This document shows positions 24,750-32,070 of a stretch of 32,844 nucleotides of DNA, one piece after another. The notes below the pieces were generated by a model that did not search any database, was not told the DNA's origin, and was given only the letters and a program-made list of their open reading frames with translations. Position 1 is the stretch's first letter, and every line of letters starts with the position of its first letter. This DNA comes from Thermoguttaceae bacterium (GTDB taxonomy: Bacteria > Planctomycetota > Planctomycetia > Pirellulales > Thermoguttaceae): the NCBI GenBank assembly GCA_017939795.1, contig JAGBAA010000026.1, positions 1 to 32,844 of the forward strand, written 5' to 3'. Made by a program: the position numbers and the translations under genes.

Positions 24750-26039
24750 TCAGGCACGCTTGCTTTTCTTTTCCTGCTCAAAATTAAAGAGTTTTCGCCG
24801 TCCAAAAACGACGTCTTCGTCGATGACGTACCGAACTCCGCCAGGCTGATCGGGCATTTCGAAAAGAATGTCGAGCATGATCTCTTCCATGATAGAACGC
24901 AAGCCGCGTGCGCCGGTCTTCTTTTCCTTCGCCAGCCGGGCGATCGCTTCCAGTGCTCCCGGCGTGAAGACCAGATCCGCATTGTCCATGTTGAAAAGGT
25001 GCGTGTACTGCTTCACCAGCGAGTTTTTCGGCTCTTTCAGGATCCGGACCATGTCTTCGACTGTCAGCTCTTCCAGCGACGTAATGACCGGCAGACGCCC
25101 GACAAATTCCGGAATGAGACCGAACTCGATGATGTCCTCGCTCGCAACGCGGGCCAGCGGGGCATTCTCTTCCTTCACGAACGGCGACCCGGCCGTCTGC
25201 GCAAATCCAAGCGTCCGGTTTCCAAGTCTGCGTTCAATGATCTCGTTCAGTCCGACGAACGTTCCGCCGCAGATGAAGAGAATGTTGCTCGTGTCGATCT
25301 GGATGAACTGCTGTTCCGGATGCTTTCTTCCTCCGTTCGGCGGGACGTTGGCGACAGTCCCTTCGAGCATCTTCAGCAGTGCCTGCTGGACGCCTTCGCC
25401 GGAAACGTCGCGCGTGATGGAGACATTGTGCGTCGTGCGTCCGATCTTGTCGATCTCGTCCACGTACAGAATACCGCGCTGTGCCGCCTCTACATCAAAA
25501 TCGGCAGCCATGAGGAGTTTCAGAAGCAGATTCTCCACATCTTCACCGACGTAGCCGGCCTCGGTGAGCGTCGTAGCGTCTCCGATAGCGAACGGTACAT
25601 TCAGGATCTTGGCGAGCGTCTGCGCCATGAGCGTTTTTCCGGAGCCGGTCGGTCCGATGAGCAGAATGTTCGATTTGCCGAGTTCCACGTCTTCGTTTCC
25701 AGAGCGTACGTGCTCGAGCCGTTTGTAGTGATTGTATACGGCAACGGCGAGTACTTTTTTTGTGAACTCCTGCCCGACGATGTACTCATCCAGACGCGAA
25801 ACGATCTGCCTCGGCGTGAGCCGTTCCATGAGCATGGCCGGCTGAGGCGTGAAGCGGCGTTTCTTTTCCTGTTCGAGAATGGAACGGCACAGCTCGATGC
25901 ATTCACTGCAAATGTAGACGTTCCCCGGTCCTTCGACCAGAGGTCCCGTCACCTGATGGGACTTCTTGCAGAAAGAGCAGAACGCCTGTTTTTTCGGCAT
26001 CGTTTTTTTGCCGTTCGAATTTTTATTATCGGACTCCAT
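24750..26039 (-). CDS. clpX: ATP-dependent protease ATP-binding subunit ClpX
   Basis: A 429-residue AAA+ unfoldase that feeds proteins to ClpP. The N-terminal zinc-binding domain is Cys-Ser-Phe-Cys ... Cys-Ser-Glu-Cys (residues 21-48). Walker A is Gly-Pro-Thr-Gly-Ser-Gly-Lys-Thr near 133, Walker B is Ile-Leu-Tyr-Val-Asp-Glu-Ile-Asp. The pore loop Gly-Tyr-Val-Gly, the Arg-Lys-His loop and sensor 2 (Gly-Ala-Arg-Gly-Leu-Arg-Ser) are all present. The ClpP-contacting IGF loop reads Leu-Gly-Phe. No clear Shine-Dalgarno precedes 26039; an in-frame ATG at 26000 (Met-Pro-Lys-Lys-Gln) is an alternative start. No clpP gene is adjacent in this window. Upstream 26040-26285 has no gene. Confidence 0.97.
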   Translation of the reverse strand: MESDNKNSNGKKTMPKKQAFCSFCKKSHQVTGPLVEGPGNVYICSECIELCRSILEQEKKRRFTPQPAMLMERLTPRQIVSRLDEYIVGQEFTKKVLAVAVYNHYKRLEHVRSGNEDVELGKSNILLIGPTGSGKTLMAQTLAKILNVPFAIGDATTLTEAGYVGEDVENLLLKLLMAADFDVEAAQRGILYVDEIDKIGRTTHNVSITRDVSGEGVQQALLKMLEGTVANVPPNGGRKHPEQQFIQIDTSNILFICGGTFVGLNEIIERRLGNRTLGFAQTAGSPFVKEENAPLARVASEDIIEFGLIPEFVGRLPVITSLEELTVEDMVRILKEPKNSLVKQYTHLFNMDNADLVFTPGALEAIARLAKEKKTGARGLRSIMEEIMLDILFEMPDQPGGVRYVIDEDVVFGRRKLFNFEQEKKSKRA

Positions 26040-26285
26040 CGGACTATCGGATCAGCTTTACTTTTTGGAAAAAAACTACTTTCCCGCATATTTTGACACT
26101 GGGGACAGAATCTCCCCCAATTGAAATTTTATTCTACACTATTTTCACCGTTTCGTCAACCGAAAAAAGGGGACGTTTCGGAAATTTTATGAAACTTTCT
26201 TCGGCTTTCCAGGAAAAATCAGGCGGACAGACGCTAAAATGCAGACTTTGCGCAAGGCAAGCAGACCGGGAGGTTTTCAGTGGAC

Positions 26286-26528
26286 TTATCGGTCTGCCAG
26301 ATCGTGAAGCTGTGCCGTAAGCTGCGCTTTGACGGTACGGTATTCCTCTGGCGAGATCTCTCCGTCGTCCAGCGATTTCTGCAGCGCAGCGAGAAGTGAA
26401 TGGATCGCATTCTGTTCATCGTCATTGCTCTGGATGGAGGCACGATATGCAGAAATAGCGAACTGTCCCCCCACAACGATGAGAGTCAGAACAAAAAAAC
26501 TGACGAACAGAGGCACAATGTATTCCAT
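26286..26528 (-). CDS. Small membrane protein with SHOCT-like tail
   Basis: An 80-residue protein with one N-terminal membrane helix (residues 3-26) and a soluble acidic C-terminus ending Leu-Asp-Asp-Gly-Glu-Ile-Ser-Pro-Glu-Glu-Tyr, the pattern of the SHOCT motif (short C-terminal domain, often involved in oligomerisation). AAGG lies about 12 bases before the ATG. Function unknown. Confidence 0.7.
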   Translation of the reverse strand: MEYIVPLFVSFFVLTLIVVGGQFAISAYRASIQSNDDEQNAIHSLLAALQKSLDDGEISPEEYRTVKAQLTAQLHDLADR

Positions 26529-26575
26529 ATGTCGATCTTGCCTTTCAGGTAGGATTTCGTTTTAGCTTAGCTATG

Positions 26576-26622
26576 AGCTTCCAGCCAACAGCTAACGGCC
26601 AACAGCTAACGGCCAACAGCTA
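26576..26622 (-). repeat. 14-bp tandem repeat at the fmdB-like stop codon
   Basis: Units at 26576-26589 (degenerate), 26590-26603 and 26604-26617 share AGCTAACGGCCAAC, followed by a partial unit. In the minus sense the array begins with the TAG stop (26622-26620) of the zinc-ribbon gene and reads TAGCTGTTGGCCGT. Confidence 0.85.
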
Positions 26623-26856
26623 ATGATGGCAGCATCCTCCGGCGCAGCAGCATCCGCCGCCGGATTCCGGAGCGCACAATCCGGCATCGCGTGCCGCACA
26701 AGATGGGCCGGCCGCATGAACAGAAGCTGGTACGCTCAGTTTCCGCCGAATGGAAGAACTTCCGCAGGACGGGCATTTTTTCGGCTCCGCATTGCCGCGG
26801 ACCAGTTCTTCAAAATCTTTTTCACATTGATCGCAAACGTATTCGTAAACGGGCAT
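26620..26856 (-). CDS. FmdB-family zinc-ribbon protein
   Basis: A 78-residue protein. The start at 26856 gives the family N-terminus Met-Pro-Val-Tyr-Glu-Tyr-Val-Cys-Asp-Gln-Cys, with AGAGGAG 9 bases upstream; an upstream ATG at 26877 adds 7 unlikely residues. A second Cys pair (Cys-Pro-Ser-Cys) completes the zinc ribbon. The C-terminus is unusual: a run of Gly and Cys (Gly-Gly-Gly-Cys-Cys-Cys-Ala-Gly-Gly-Cys-Cys) ending in His-His, likely another metal site. Family members are putative transcriptional regulators. A TATAAT box on the minus strand (26898-26893) lies 37 bases before the start; its -35 is poor. Confidence 0.87.
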   Translation of the reverse strand: MPVYEYVCDQCEKDFEELVRGNAEPKKCPSCGSSSIRRKLSVPASVHAAGPSCAARDAGLCAPESGGGCCCAGGCCHH

Positions 26857-27368
26857 AAAATGAAACTCCTCTTTCATGAAATCTTCAACTACATTATAGC
26901 ACGAAATGAAAAAATGAAAAGAACTTTCCGAAATTTTTCAAAAATTTTATTAAATTTTCCAAAAAAAGGAAATTCCCCTTGCCTCAAATTCATTTGCAGG
27001 GTAAGATAGAAATGGATAGATTCTTCCTGAACATTCCGCAAAATCAGAATAAGTGAATGCGATTTGGAGTTTTTTCAGTTTTTTTCTGGAAAATTTTCCG
27101 AAATTCCTGCATGAGATTCTGACGCGGGATCTCCAACGCCGTTTTCCTGCGGACTGCATGACGAAACGAACTGCGGGACCGGTGTGCAGCAGACGCACCA
27201 TTCCGGGAGCGTGGTGCGGAACATGAAGCAGGCGGGATCTTTTCCGGGAAACCTGCCGAAGAACGTGTACCGATCCCGGAGCGTTTTTCAAACGGGTACA
27301 GAGCGCGAGCCGGGCGCTCTCAAGCATGAACCGAAACGCCAACTGTCGAATGACGTCCAACAGATAAA
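26857..27368. other. Intergenic region (512 bp) before the HEAT lipoprotein gene
   Basis: A+T-rich to about 27080, then GC-rich. It contains a perfect 7-bp inverted repeat, CGCACCA (27194-27200) and TGGTGCG (27212-27218). Open frames on both strands (for example 26950-27360 minus) have biased Arg/Ser composition and no good ribosome-binding site, so I do not call a gene. No tRNA fold was seen. Confidence 0.6.
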
Positions 27369-28109
27369 ATGTCCGATAATTTCAGATCAAGGATCCTTAC
27401 GCCGATACTCTTCGGGCTGGTACTGTTCCTGATGGTGACTCAGGGGGGCTGCCGCGCGATGTTTAATGCGAAACCGATCCCGGGAGTCCCGCAGCCGGAA
27501 GACCGGATCGAGCAGATCCGTCAGCTCGGCAAGGAAGCAGGGAATGTCTCGAAGGAGATGCAGCCGCAGTACGCCGACACGCTGGCTGCGATCATTCAGA
27601 ACGACAAAGACTCCGTAATGCGCACGGAAGCCGTCCTCGCCATCGCGCACTACCCGGTCCCGAAGACCGTCGAGGCTCTCCGTTTTGCCAAAAAAGATCC
27701 GGTCGTCGATGTGCGTCTTGCGGTCTGTTCCGCATGGAAAACGTACGGCGGCGATGAGGCGGTGCTGGAAGTCATCGATATTCTGGGAACGGACAGCGAT
27801 CTGGACGTACGTCATGAAGCGATCGACGTTCTTGGAGAATTGAAAGACGAACGGGCGGTCGCGGCACTGGAAGTTCCGCTTTCGGATACGGATCCGGCAC
27901 TGAAATACTATTCCGTGCAGGCACTCCAGAAGATCACCGGCCTCACGATGACCGACGCGAAGGAGTGGCTCGCCTACTGTCGGGAACGCCGTCCGGAAAC
28001 TGCTGTCGCACAAAAAGACGAGGCGGCTCCGAAAGAAGGACCCGCGCTTCCGTTCCTGAATCCGAAAGAAGTCCTTTCCAATTTCCGGCAGCCCGGCGCT
28101 TCGGAATAA
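27369..28109 (+). CDS. HEAT-repeat lipoprotein
   Basis: A 246-residue protein with an N-terminal hydrophobic segment (9-26) ending in Gln-Gly-Gly-Cys, a plausible though not classical lipobox (Cys28). Three to four HEAT-like helical pairs follow (about 65-205), for example Val-Arg-Leu-Ala-Val-Cys-Ser-Ala-Trp and Val-Arg-His-Glu-Ala-Ile-Asp-Val-Leu-Gly. The Pro/Glu-rich tail has no motif. Planctomycetes carry many HEAT lipoproteins of unknown role. No strong Shine-Dalgarno is seen upstream of 27369. It may be transcribed with the downstream cyclase, although 205 bp separate them. Confidence 0.82.
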   Translation: MSDNFRSRILTPILFGLVLFLMVTQGGCRAMFNAKPIPGVPQPEDRIEQIRQLGKEAGNVSKEMQPQYADTLAAIIQNDKDSVMRTEAVLAIAHYPVPKTVEALRFAKKDPVVDVRLAVCSAWKTYGGDEAVLEVIDILGTDSDLDVRHEAIDVLGELKDERAVAALEVPLSDTDPALKYYSVQALQKITGLTMTDAKEWLAYCRERRPETAVAQKDEAAPKEGPALPFLNPKEVLSNFRQPGASE

Positions 28110-28182
28110 AAAAGGCGTGAATTCCGGAAAAAACGTGAAAAAAAGTAAAAAAAGACGGCGTTTTAATCGAAACAAAAAATAA

Positions 28183-28245
28183 GGAGAACTTTCCGTTCTT
28201 TCTGTCATCCGCGAGACAGAAAAAAACTCCTCAGGAAAGTTTTCC
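28183..28245 (+). promoter_or_regulatory. Nested stem-loop in the leader of the diadenylate cyclase gene
   Basis: GGAGAACTTTCC (28183-28194) pairs with GGAAAGTTTTCC (28234-28245), 12 pairs with one G-T. Inside it TTTCTGTC (28199-28206) pairs perfectly with GACAGAAA (28215-28222). The asymmetrical joining segments are 4 and 11 nt. The element ends about 70 bases before the ATG. It does not match the ydaO c-di-AMP riboswitch as I know it. It could be a regulatory leader or a processing site. Confidence 0.5.
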
Positions 28246-28314
28246 CGGATCGCGACTGCGGTCCATCCCCAAGATTCCCGCATTCCTTCGTCCCTAACCC
28301 TGCGTATCCCGGTC

Positions 28315-29250
28315 ATGTCCAATACCCTCCGCATTACCGAACAGTTTAAGTTTTTCGTCCGGCAGGCTCAGGAAACCCTTGAGCAGATGGAAGCCTCCGC
28401 GATCATCATGCTTTACGACGGCCAGGCCGACTGGGCGCGAGTTCGGAAGCTGGTCGGGGATTCCGTCTCGTTTATCGTTGCGGTCGATACGGAAGAACAG
28501 GCGGAGGGGGCACAGGAAGCCGGTTTGAAGACCATCGTTCTGGAAATGACGGGAAATCCGGTCTACGACCGCCTCATGCAGGCTCTGCTCGTCGCGATCA
28601 CCGAAGATCACATTCGTCCGGGAAGTCAGATCGTCGCGATGTACGGCGGGTTTGAGTCGGACACGATCGACACGATATCGCTCATCTCGCTGAAAGAGCA
28701 TCTGAATCGTTTGACGCGGACGGATCTGCGTCAGCTCAACACGACGGTCCCGCTGGAAACGCTCAACACGATCGTGAATCTTGCCGTCGAGATCGGACTC
28801 AGCGGCCGGGAAGGCAAGCCGGTCGGGACGCTTTTTGTCGTGGGAGACAAACAGCGCGTTCTTGCGGAGAGTCACCCAGGGGGATTTGACCCGGTGCGCG
28901 GATACAGCCGCTCGGAACGAAACATCATGGATGCCCGTGTGCGGGAAGGGATCAAGGAGATCGCTCAGCTTGACGGCGCGATCATCATTTCCGCGGACGG
29001 TGTCGTGGAAGCCTCGTGCCGCATTCTTGACGCTACGGCAGACAACATTACGCTTTCCAAGGGACTTGGTTCACGTCACTGGGCGGCTGCGGGGATCACG
29101 CGGTGCACAAAAGCCGTCGCGATCGTCGTGAGCGAATCCAATGGAACGGTGCGCATTTTCCAGAATGGCGAAGTGATGCTCCGCATCGAGCCGACGCACC
29201 GCAGACCGTTCATCTGGAAAAAATACGAATACGAACCGCCGGAAAACTGA
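28315..29250 (+). CDS. Diadenylate cyclase (DacZ/DisA_N family)
   Basis: Makes cyclic di-AMP from two ATP. The DAC domain occupies about 165-285: Asp220-Gly-Ala and the second motif Ser253-Arg-His-Trp-Ala-Ala-Ala-Gly. The canonical second motif is Arg-His-Arg, so Arg is replaced by Trp256 here. The N-terminal 150 residues (Ile-Ile-Met-Leu-Tyr-Asp; Val-Ala-Val-Asp) resemble the N-terminal domain of the archaeal DacZ type, not the DNA-scanning DisA, which has its helical DNA-binding domains after the DAC domain. Length 311. No strong ribosome-binding site precedes 28315 and no in-frame alternative start was found just upstream. It is followed after 25 bp by a FliN-like gene. Confidence 0.85.
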   Translation: MSNTLRITEQFKFFVRQAQETLEQMEASAIIMLYDGQADWARVRKLVGDSVSFIVAVDTEEQAEGAQEAGLKTIVLEMTGNPVYDRLMQALLVAITEDHIRPGSQIVAMYGGFESDTIDTISLISLKEHLNRLTRTDLRQLNTTVPLETLNTIVNLAVEIGLSGREGKPVGTLFVVGDKQRVLAESHPGGFDPVRGYSRSERNIMDARVREGIKEIAQLDGAIIISADGVVEASCRILDATADNITLSKGLGSRHWAAAGITRCTKAVAIVVSESNGTVRIFQNGEVMLRIEPTHRRPFIWKKYEYEPPEN

Positions 29251-29275
29251 ACAGAAGAGCGGAGCGGGGGAAAAA

Positions 29276-29668
29276 ATGGAAGATCGGGGGTACTTCACTC
29301 AACATTCAGCATTGACGACGGAAGAGATCGATCGGCTCCTGGACGGTGTCGAGGCGGATCTTCCTGTCCTTCCCGAGATGGAGGAAGCGGAAAAGCCGGC
29401 GGAGAATGATTCCAGAGGGGCGCGGAGAGCGTTTTTTCGCGAGCAGATCGCGTCGCTTGGGAACATTGAGCTGGAAGTCCGGATCGAGCTGGGGCAGACG
29501 ACGATGCTTCTTTCGGAAGTCGCGAAACTGCGTCCCGGTTCCGTCGTGATCCTGGACAAACATGTGGACGAGCTGGTCAACATTCTGGTCAACGGCAAAG
29601 CGATCGCCCGCGGAAAGCTCCTGGTCGTGGACGGCTGTTTTGGAGTGCAGATCGCGGAATTTCTCTGA
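29276..29668 (+). CDS. fliN: FliN-like flagellar motor switch / SpoA-domain protein
   Basis: A 130-residue protein. The N-terminal Leu-Thr-Thr-Glu-Glu-Ile-Asp-Arg-Leu-Leu is the FliN/FliM docking motif. The SpoA (FliN/HrcQ) domain is at about 55-130, with Leu-Glu-Val-Arg-Ile-Glu-Leu-Gly-Gln-Thr ... Leu-Arg-Pro-Gly-Ser-Val-Val-Ile-Leu-Asp and Val-Asn-Gly-Lys-Ala-Ile-Ala-Arg-Gly-Lys. It would sit in the C-ring of the flagellar motor; no other flagellar gene is in the window, so a non-flagellar use is possible. GGGGGAAAA precedes the ATG. Confidence 0.85.
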   Translation: MEDRGYFTQHSALTTEEIDRLLDGVEADLPVLPEMEEAEKPAENDSRGARRAFFREQIASLGNIELEVRIELGQTTMLLSEVAKLRPGSVVILDKHVDELVNILVNGKAIARGKLLVVDGCFGVQIAEFL

Positions 29669-29978
29669 ACTTTACCTGGCGAATGGATCCTGGCTGCCGT
29701 GTCAAATTCACGAATGGGATCGATGCGTATTGCTGTCTTTTCGATTTTTCTCGTTTTTTCGTGAATTTCGGGTTAAATTTCCACGATCCACTGGAAGAAA
29801 TCGGCTTGCGGCTGCTGGATGAGCCGAAAAATCCTTCCATTTTAAATTTTTTCATCAAAAAACGTCTTTTTCTGACGACCGCCCTCCTTGATTTTTTCGT
29901 AGAAATAAACGATACTGAAAGTAGATAAAGTCTGGAGACTTTTCAACAGTTTCCGCAAATTTTTACGGAGAAAATGCC
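29669..29978. other. Intergenic region (310 bp) with inverted repeat
   Basis: A+T-rich, with overlapping open frames on both strands that lack good ribosome-binding sites and show no recognisable protein. Near the right end AAAGTC (29927-29932) and GACTTT (29937-29942) form a perfect 6-bp inverted repeat about 37 bases before the His-rich gene, a possible regulator site. Confidence 0.5.
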
Positions 29979-30356
29979 ATGAAAAAATCAACGCTCATTT
30001 CCTGCGGTGCCGCAGTGATCCTGGGGGCGCTGTTCTTTGCGGCTCCGAACGTGCAGGCTCAGCATCGCCCGCATCATCCGTCGGCCCATCGTCAGCCGGC
30101 TCCGCACCATTACGCGAAACCGGCACCGCCGCCGCATCATCATGCCAAACCGGCTCCGCCGCCTCACCACAGACATCCGGCTCCGCCGCCTCCGCATCAT
30201 GCCCGGCCGCATCATCCTCCGCATCATCATCCGGCTCCGCCGCCTCCGCCGCCGCATCACCATCATCACCATCACTACCATGGTTCATGGGGGACCCTGA
30301 TCGGCGGGATCATTGATGCTGCGATCCACGAGAGTCACCATCACCACCATCACTGA
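29979..30356 (+). CDS. Secreted His/Pro-rich protein 1
   Basis: A 125-residue protein with a signal peptide (1-27, Ala-Gln-Ala-Gln). The middle is almost only His, Pro, Ala, Arg and Lys, with repeats of Lys-Pro-Ala-Pro-Pro-Pro-His-His-His-Ala. A conserved tail follows: Ser-Trp-Gly-Thr-Leu-Ile-Gly-Gly-Ile-Ile-Asp-Ala-Ala-Ile-His-Glu-Ser, ending in a His run. The His density suggests binding of Ni, Zn, Cu or Co in the periplasm or outside, as in Hpn-like proteins, but there is no homology claim. GGAG lies 11 bases before the ATG. The second copy starts 29 bases after the stop. Confidence 0.85.
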   Translation: MKKSTLISCGAAVILGALFFAAPNVQAQHRPHHPSAHRQPAPHHYAKPAPPPHHHAKPAPPPHHRHPAPPPPHHARPHHPPHHHPAPPPPPPHHHHHHHYHGSWGTLIGGIIDAAIHESHHHHHH

Positions 30357-30385
30357 ATTTTCCTTTTTTGGGAAAGGAGTTTCTC

Positions 30386-30745
30386 ATGAAAAAGAGCACA
30401 CTCTGTGCGATTTCCGCCGCAGTTCTGAGTTTCGCATTGGCGAATACCGGTCTGATGGCTCAGCGTCCTGCTCCGCGTCCTGCACAGGGGCGTCCTGCGG
30501 CGTCGCACCATCAGGCTAAACCGGCTCCGGCCCCGCATCATCATGCCAAACCGGCTCCGGCTCCGCATCATCATGCCAAACCGGCACCGCCGCCGCATCA
30601 TCATGCCAAACCGGCACCGCCGCCGCATCATCACGGCAGACCGGCTCCGCCGCCGCATCATCCGCACCACCATCATTATCCGACGACGTGGGGCGATCTG
30701 ATCGGCGACATTATTGATGCCGCGATCCACGAAAGCCGTCACTGA
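30386..30745 (+). CDS. Secreted His/Pro-rich protein 2 (paralogue)
   Basis: A 119-residue paralogue. The ATG at 30386, with AAGGAG 6 bases upstream, is chosen over a TTG at 30368. It begins Met-Lys-Lys-Ser-Thr-Leu like copy 1 and has a signal peptide (1-25, Leu-Met-Ala-Gln). Five decapeptide repeats Lys-Pro-Ala-Pro-x-Pro-His-His-His-Ala follow, then the shared tail Thr-Trp-Gly-Asp-Leu-Ile-Gly-Asp-Ile-Ile-Asp-Ala-Ala-Ile-His-Glu-Ser-Arg-His. Same likely extracytoplasmic metal binding. The shared 18-residue tail is more conserved than the repeat region, so it probably carries the specific function. No metal transporter is next to it. Confidence 0.85.
   Translation: MKKSTLCAISAAVLSFALANTGLMAQRPAPRPAQGRPAASHHQAKPAPAPHHHAKPAPAPHHHAKPAPPPHHHAKPAPPPHHHGRPAPPPHHPHHHHYPTTWGDLIGDIIDAAIHESRH
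30518..30663 (+). repeat. In-frame 30-bp repeats coding for decapeptides
   Basis: Five units of 30 bp (30518, 30548, 30578, 30608, 30638), the last truncated, differ by a few bases. Each codes for one Lys/Arg-Pro-Ala-Pro-x-Pro-His-His-His-x unit. Related single units occur in copy 1 around 30118. The length keeps the frame, so copy number can vary without destroying the protein. Confidence 0.9.
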
Positions 30746-31018
30746 TCCTCCTGTTTTGAGGAATTCTTCGCCAAAGGCCCCCGGATGATCCATCTTTGCA
30801 TCCGTCCCGGGTCTTTGGCTGCGGTACTGCATCCGGTACGCAACAGGATCCGAAACACTCTGATCCATCGTACTGCCGTGTTTTTCATGCAGCCCGCATC
30901 CCTGAGAACCGCCGACATTGAAGCACATTTCAACATTCATTGGATTTACAGTTTTATTTCGCGAACTTTCTTAAACAAATCTTCGCATCACAGCCATCAG
31001 ACGAAAGGAGATCCATCC

Positions 31019-31744
31019 ATGGCATGGTATTACTACACAGAAACCGGCAAAGAAGGTCCATTTAACGCCAAAGCGATCCGGGATCTTGCGCTCGAGGGAG
31101 TCATTCGTCCGGAAACGCTCCTGGAAAACACTCAGGGGAAACAGGCGCGCGCCCGCTCTGTAGAGGGCCTCGTCTTTTCCGAGCCGGTCAAGATCCCGGA
31201 GGTCCTCCCGGTCGGCACTCCGGCAGTTCCAGAGAACGGGACGGTCCCGGATCCTCCGTCGGAAGAGTTTGCAATGGAGGTCCCGGATTTTCCAGGCACT
31301 CAGGAAGTGTTTGAAAACACGGAAAAGAATGAGCCTCTGTTTCCGCCTCCCCAGAAAAGCACCTCCTCTCCGATCCGCATTCGGAGACCTGGAATCTGGG
31401 ATGTCGACCTCTCGCGGTTTCTCGGCGATCCCGGTGTGGAAGTCGATCTGGCCCTCCTGAAAAACATGACGAATATGGTAAAACTTACGTACTGGCTGTT
31501 CTGCATTTTTTACTGGCTCTACGCGATCGGAGGAGCAGGGGCGGTCATCGCCGTGGCCTCGCAGGAGAATGAAATGGGAGGGATCGCCGGCGGACTGCTC
31601 ATCGCCATGCTCCTTTTACTGCTCGCGGGTATTGTGTTCTTCTTTTTCCGACTGTACATGAAACTTCCGATCGAACTGCTGAAGTATTTCATGCACAGCT
31701 ACCTGATGCTGAAAGAGATCCGGCAGGAACTTAAGAAGAGTTGA
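31019..31744 (+). CDS. GYF_2-domain membrane protein
   Basis: A 241-residue protein. The ATG at 31019 has AGGAG 8 bases upstream; reading further upstream to 30785 adds non-protein-like sequence. Residues 3-55 (Trp-Tyr-Tyr-Tyr-Thr-Glu-Thr-Gly-Lys-Glu-Gly-Pro-Phe) form a GYF_2 (DUF4339) domain. A Pro/Glu-rich linker (55-140) follows, then two membrane helices (about 158-182 and 188-215) and a Lys/Glu-rich tail. GYF domains bind proline-rich peptides, and the Pro-rich proteins just upstream are a possible but unproven ligand. The 273-bp gap before it (30746-31018) shows no gene; a TCCTC/GAGGA mini-hairpin follows the His-rich gene. Confidence 0.85.
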   Translation: MAWYYYTETGKEGPFNAKAIRDLALEGVIRPETLLENTQGKQARARSVEGLVFSEPVKIPEVLPVGTPAVPENGTVPDPPSEEFAMEVPDFPGTQEVFENTEKNEPLFPPPQKSTSSPIRIRRPGIWDVDLSRFLGDPGVEVDLALLKNMTNMVKLTYWLFCIFYWLYAIGGAGAVIAVASQENEMGGIAGGLLIAMLLLLLAGIVFFFFRLYMKLPIELLKYFMHSYLMLKEIRQELKKS

Positions 31745-31842
31745 CAGTCCCACTTCCCGGTCTGCAGCAAAACGCCATGCTCCGCGTGCCTGCCTGCGAA
31801 AGGTCCATGATCCCTGCGGAATGAAAATGCGGGAAACAGAAC

Positions 31843-31989
31843 TCACGAAACGGACGGGAACGCGGAGTACTTCCGGCGGCGAATTGTATCATTTCTGCTG
31901 GATACATTCAAAAGACCTTTTTGAAGTTCGTCGGAATTGATATTCAGCTGAATGAAGGCCTCACCGGCCTGAATTGCCTGAGTACTCAT
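31843..31989 (-). pseudogene. Truncated phage tape-measure-like N-terminus (48 aa)
   Basis: A 48-residue frame with AAGGGG 6 bases before its ATG. Its first 30 residues (Ala-Ile-Gln-Ala-Gly-Glu-Ala-Phe-Ile-Gln-Leu ... Glu-Leu-Gln-Lys-Gly-Leu) match the start of tail-tape-measure-like proteins that in planctomycetes begin with Ala-Gly-x-Ala-Phe-Val-Glu-Leu and a Leu-x-x-Gly-Leu repeat (from memory). It then runs into Arg-rich sequence and a stop, so the long remainder is lost. The 98 bases between it and the GYF_2 gene show nothing. Confidence 0.5.
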
Positions 31990-31998
31990 AACTACCCC

Positions 31999-32027
31999 TT
32001 GATTTAAATCTGAAAAAAGGTTAAAAT
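31999..32027 (+). promoter_or_regulatory. Promoter of gene 32071-32481
   Basis: TTGATT (31999-32004), a 17-bp spacer and TAAAAT (32022-32027), 44 bases before the ATG at 32071. Confidence 0.55.
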
Positions 32028-32029
32028 GT

Positions 32030-32051
32030 GTAAAACAATACTATGTTTTAC
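32030..32051. promoter_or_regulatory. Operator-like palindrome at the transcription start
   Basis: GTAAAACA (32030-32037) and TGTTTTAC (32044-32051) form a perfect 8-bp inverted repeat with a 6-bp centre. It starts 2 bases after the -10 box and overlaps the expected start site, a typical repressor position. It lies between divergent genes, so it could control both. Confidence 0.6.
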
Positions 32052-32070
32052 TTAAACGAAAGGATCGACC

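Noticed and set aside
26950-27360. Open frame of 136 codons on the minus strand
   Set aside because: Arg/Ser-rich composition, no ribosome-binding site, no recognisable fold; it lies in the non-coding stretch before the HEAT gene.
29683-29928. Open frame of 81 codons on the plus strand after fliN
   Set aside because: No ribosome-binding site, Phe/Leu-rich A+T-driven sequence, and an equally long frame on the other strand.
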